From JBEHYA01 sp048498415 (lineage in GTDB: Bacteria > Pseudomonadota > Alphaproteobacteria > UBA9219 > RGZA01): a DNA stretch of 7,788 nucleotides. Where the stretch lies: NCBI GenBank assembly GCA_048498415.1, contig JBEHYA010000091.1, forward strand, positions 1 through 7,788, written 5' to 3'. Below the pieces are notes generated by a model. That model made no database searches. It worked only from the letters and a program-made list of their open reading frames with translations, and had not been told where the DNA came from. This document shows positions 5,375 to 7,788 of the stretch, piece by piece. A program made the translations under genes and the position numbers. Position 1 is the first letter of the stretch, and each line of letters begins with the position of its first letter.

Positions 5375-6418
5375 ATGGCGTTGCATCTTGTCACCGGCGG
5401 TTCGGGGTTTGTGGGCGGCACCATTGCGCGCCAGCTTGCCGCGCGCGGGGAAAGCGTGCGCGTGCTGGATGTGTGGAAAAGCGATGACCTGCCGGCAAAT
5501 GCCGAATTCATCGCATGCGATATTCTCGATGAAGCCGGCGTGCAGCGCGCCATGCAGGGCGTTGATTATGTGCACCACAATGTGGCGCTGGTGCCGCTCA
5601 GCAAGGCCGATACGCGTTATGAACAGGTGAATGCGGGCGGCACCGGCATTGCGCTGAATGCTGCGGTGAAAGCCGGCGTCAAATTTTTCTCCCACATGTC
5701 GTCCAGCGCCATTTTCGGCGCGGCGCATGCGATGCCCATTACCAACGCGACGCCTTTAAAGCCGGTGGAAAGCTACGGGCTTTCCAAAAAGCATGCGGAT
5801 GATCTGGTCTGGCAATATAACGCGCGCGGCGCTTTAAAAACCGCCTGCATCCGCCCGCGCACCGTGATTGGCAAGACGCGGCTTGGCATTTTTGAAATCC
5901 TGTTTGAATGGATCCATGATAATGCGCATATCTATGTGATTGGCAGCGGCGATCATTTATTTCAATTCGTGCATGCCGACGATATCGCGGAAGTCAGCAT
6001 TCAGGCAGCTATCCAGCAGAAGCCGGGGCAATACAATGTCGGCACCGACCGCTACGGTACGCTGCGCGAGGATTTGACATGGCTCATTCAGCGCGCGGGT
6101 TCTAAAAGCCAAGTGCGCAGCCTGCCCGTGGCGCCCACCATCGCCGCCTTGAGAATTCTCGATGTGCTCGGCCTCTCGCCGCTCAGCCCGTGGCATTATC
6201 TCACCTACCACCGCCCGTATTATTTTGACTCTGCCCCCGTCACCGCGGCGCTGGGCTGGAAACCGAAATACAGCAACCGCGAGATGATGGCGGAAGCCTA
6301 TGACTGGTTCATCGCCGAACATGCGCAGCACGATTATCAGCACGGTGCTTCCATCCACCGCAGCCCGGTGAAGCAAAAGGCGCTGAAAATTCTCAAGGCG
6401 CTTTCGAAGGCGGCGTAA
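5375..6418 (+). CDS. NAD-dependent epimerase/dehydratase, extended SDR (3-beta-HSD-like)
   Basis: This 347-residue extended short-chain dehydrogenase has the N-terminal nucleotide site TGGSGFVGG (7-15). D32 ends the second strand, consistent with NAD rather than NADP. The catalytic residues are S109-S111 and YGLSK (Y134, K138). The C-terminal half (HYLTYHRPYYFDSAPVTAALGW, 274-295) has the form seen in 3-beta-hydroxysteroid dehydrogenase-like and sugar epimerase relatives. The substrate cannot be assigned: a nucleotide sugar, a hydroxysteroid-like or long-chain 3-hydroxy compound are all possible. Coupling to a GMC oxidoreductase favours alcohol/ketone chemistry on a lipid. The last 20 or so residues are rich in lysine (VKQKALKILKALSKAA) and may form an amphipathic, membrane-touching helix. 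The ATG at 5375 follows a weak AAGGG about 8 bases upstream. Its stop is directly followed by the ATG of the next gene. Confidence 0.88.
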   Translation: MALHLVTGGSGFVGGTIARQLAARGESVRVLDVWKSDDLPANAEFIACDILDEAGVQRAMQGVDYVHHNVALVPLSKADTRYEQVNAGGTGIALNAAVKAGVKFFSHMSSSAIFGAAHAMPITNATPLKPVESYGLSKKHADDLVWQYNARGALKTACIRPRTVIGKTRLGIFEILFEWIHDNAHIYVIGSGDHLFQFVHADDIAEVSIQAAIQQKPGQYNVGTDRYGTLREDLTWLIQRAGSKSQVRSLPVAPTIAALRILDVLGLSPLSPWHYLTYHRPYYFDSAPVTAALGWKPKYSNREMMAEAYDWFIAEHAQHDYQHGASIHRSPVKQKALKILKALSKAA

Positions 6419-6718
6419 ATGAACGTGCCGGTAAAATCCGAATTTCTCGAACGCACGCTGCCGGTTGAAGTGGATGCGCGTGTCATGGCGGAAATCCGCC
6501 GCTTTATTTCAAATGAAATCGCGCTGGCGCCATTGCATATTCGCTTTGGCCTAATTGTATTATCGGCCCTGTTCTGGCTGTGGCTCACGGCGGCCATGCC
6601 CATCATGGGGCTGGAGACCGCGCTGCGCCGCTGGGCGAATTTCGGTTTTCCTTTCCGTGCGCTTATTCGCACGCTGGGCACCCTCACGCTTGTCTATATC
6701 GCGGAGCGCGCCCCATGA
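6419..6718 (+). CDS. Small single-helix membrane protein, partner of the GMC oxidoreductase
   Basis: I do not recognise this 99-residue protein. Residues 1-40 are polar with an amphipathic, charged stretch. Residues 43-60 (FGLIVLSALFWLWLTAAM) form a clear membrane helix, and the remainder is basic with a second, weaker hydrophobic segment (85-94). There is no signal peptide cleavage site, no cysteine and no haem motif. It starts immediately after the epimerase stop, with GAAGG 8 bases upstream, and its TGA overlaps the next ATG as ATGA. That tight coupling on both sides argues it is real. Long-chain alcohol oxidases of the GMC family carry a membrane-associated N-terminal region before the FAD domain. 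I infer that this protein supplies that region as a separate chain and anchors the oxidoreductase. The function is unproven. Confidence 0.75.
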   Translation: MNVPVKSEFLERTLPVEVDARVMAEIRRFISNEIALAPLHIRFGLIVLSALFWLWLTAAMPIMGLETALRRWANFGFPFRALIRTLGTLTLVYIAERAP

Positions 6719-7788
6719 CACTGTCCTACCGCATGGGCATGGATGCCGAAGTGAATTGCGACGTGCTGGTGATTGGCTCGGGTGCGGGCGGCGCCACCAC
6801 GGCGGAAGCGCTGGTGAATGCAGGCCGCGATGTGCTGCTTTTGGAAGAAGGCCCCTATATTCCGCAAAGCGATGCGCCCGCCACCATGGCCGCGCTCATG
6901 CAGAAAATGTGGCGCGGCGGCGGGCTCACCGCGGGGCTCGGCAAAATTCCGGTTTCCTATGTGGAAGGCCGGTGTGTGGGCGGCGGCACGGAGATCAACA
7001 GCGCCGTCATGCAGCGCGCGCCGGATGAACTATTGAACGCGTGGGAAAAAACCTACCGCATCAGCGACTTTAATGCGGATGTGCTGCGCCCCTATTACGA
7101 ACAGGCCGAAAAGCGCGTGAATGCCAGCCTCCCCAATGGCCCGCTCAGCCGCGCCTCCGAAGTGATGCGGGAAGGCGCCGAAAAACTTAAATGGGCCGTG
7201 AAGCCTTTAACGCGCGCGCAGGAAAATGGCGCCAAACAATCCATGACCGCCACCTGCATTGCCGCCGCGCTGCAAAAAGGCATGCGTTTGATTGCGGGCG
7301 CGCGGGTGCTGAAACTTGTTCTCAAGAACGACAAAATCACATCGGTGCGGGCGCTGGCCACCGGCGCCGATGGCCGCATTCATTTTCTGTGCATCAAACC
7401 CAAACACGTGTTCTGCGCGGCGGGCGCCATTCATACGCCGGCGCTGCTGCAGCGCTCGGGCATTCGCGCCGGTGTGGGAAATAGTTTGCGCATGCACCCC
7501 ACGCTCCGCATGCTGGCGGAATTTGGCGAACCGCTGGATACCGCCAGCGAGCCGCTGCCGCTTTATGCCATCACCCAGTTCATGCCGGATATTCGTTTGG
7601 GCGGCTCATGGAACCGCGCGGGTTCTTTTGCCGGCATTCTCGCCGAAGACTGGACGGCGCGCCGGCGTTACTGGAACCATCAGGCGCATATGGGCAGTTA
7701 TTACGCCATGGCGCGCAGCCCTGCGGCGGGCAGCATCCGCGCTGTTCCCGGTTGCGCCTTCCTCGTCGGCCCAGTCGACGAGGCGGAT
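6715..7788 (+). CDS. GMC-family FAD oxidoreductase, N-terminal 358 residues (runs off the window)
   Basis: The frame is open from the ATG at 6715 to the last base, giving 358 residues of a protein that normally has 500-600. It shows the FAD-binding VIGSGAGGATTAEAL (19-33) with E44/E45 at the strand end. The GMC signature is RCVGGGTEINSAV (86-98), and an AAGAIHTP segment (about 234-241) covers the second GMC signature region. GMC enzymes oxidise alcohols to aldehydes or ketones; the layout is closest to the long-chain alcohol oxidase/BetA-like branch and cholesterol oxidase relatives. The catalytic histidine pair near the C-terminus lies outside the window. No Tat or Sec signal is seen, so it is probably cytoplasmic and held at the membrane by the 99-residue partner. 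GGAG 8 bases before the ATG supports this start; M7 and M9 are alternatives. Confidence 0.92.
   Translation, partial: MTLSYRMGMDAEVNCDVLVIGSGAGGATTAEALVNAGRDVLLLEEGPYIPQSDAPATMAALMQKMWRGGGLTAGLGKIPVSYVEGRCVGGGTEINSAVMQRAPDELLNAWEKTYRISDFNADVLRPYYEQAEKRVNASLPNGPLSRASEVMREGAEKLKWAVKPLTRAQENGAKQSMTATCIAAALQKGMRLIAGARVLKLVLKNDKITSVRALATGADGRIHFLCIKPKHVFCAAGAIHTPALLQRSGIRAGVGNSLRMHPTLRMLAEFGEPLDTASEPLPLYAITQFMPDIRLGGSWNRAGSFAGILAEDWTARRRYWNHQAHMGSYYAMARSPAAGSIRAVPGCAFLVGPVDEAD

Noticed and set aside
5066..5728. Long leftward open frame (220 codons) spanning the comF start and the epimerase 5' part
   Set aside because: It is antisense to the epimerase and out of frame with comF. Its histidine- and arginine-rich composition is typical of a shadow frame, and both genes it overlaps have clear family motifs.
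5957..6376. Leftward open frame of 139 codons inside the epimerase gene
   Set aside because: Antisense to a well-supported gene and without family motifs.
6555..7028. Rightward open frame of 157 codons across the small membrane protein and the GMC gene
   Set aside because: Arg/Gly/His-rich shadow in another frame; the real frames carry a membrane helix and the FAD-binding motif.

Overview
The window looks like chromosomal housekeeping DNA of an alphaproteobacterium. It is GC-rich, tightly packed and free of mobile genes. The assignment rests on gene content: lysC divergent from ubiG, followed by a nitrilase-family gene, grxC and a ComF-family gene, a neighbourhood I recall from alphaproteobacteria. 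The species cannot be named from the sequence. As I recall, many relatives carry a small DUF1178 gene near ubiG, but none is seen here.

Layout. From 15 to 97 there is a paired inverted-repeat element of REPIN type. From 107 to 2352, read right to left, lie lysC (aspartate kinase) and a nitronate monooxygenase-like flavoprotein that overlaps it by 4 bases (ATGA). lysC carries a convincing internal Shine-Dalgarno and ATG-ATG at codon 251, which predicts a separate 161-residue beta subunit. A 112-base divergent promoter region separates lysC from ubiG (2465-3214), which makes the ubiquinone methyltransferase. The ubiG end overlaps by 14 bases the end of a convergent left-going group: a ComF-family phosphoribosyltransferase (5241-4501), glutaredoxin grxC (4434-4171) and a nitrilase-superfamily amidase (4022-3201). 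A second REPIN-like element built on the same core lies between grxC and the amidase. The amidase and glutaredoxin may both serve glutathione metabolism.

From 5375 to the right edge runs a rightward, translationally linked trio: an NAD-dependent epimerase/3-beta-HSD-like dehydrogenase, a 99-residue one-helix membrane protein (TAA directly followed by ATG), and the first 358 residues of a GMC-family flavoprotein oxidoreductase (ATGA overlap, cut by the window edge). This looks like a membrane-attached oxidation module for an alcohol or sterol-like substrate. The substrate is unknown, and this is the least ordinary part of the window.

No tRNA, rRNA, CRISPR, transposase, phage or defence gene was found. 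The main points of interest are the lysC internal start, the two related REPIN-like elements and the trio at the right end.
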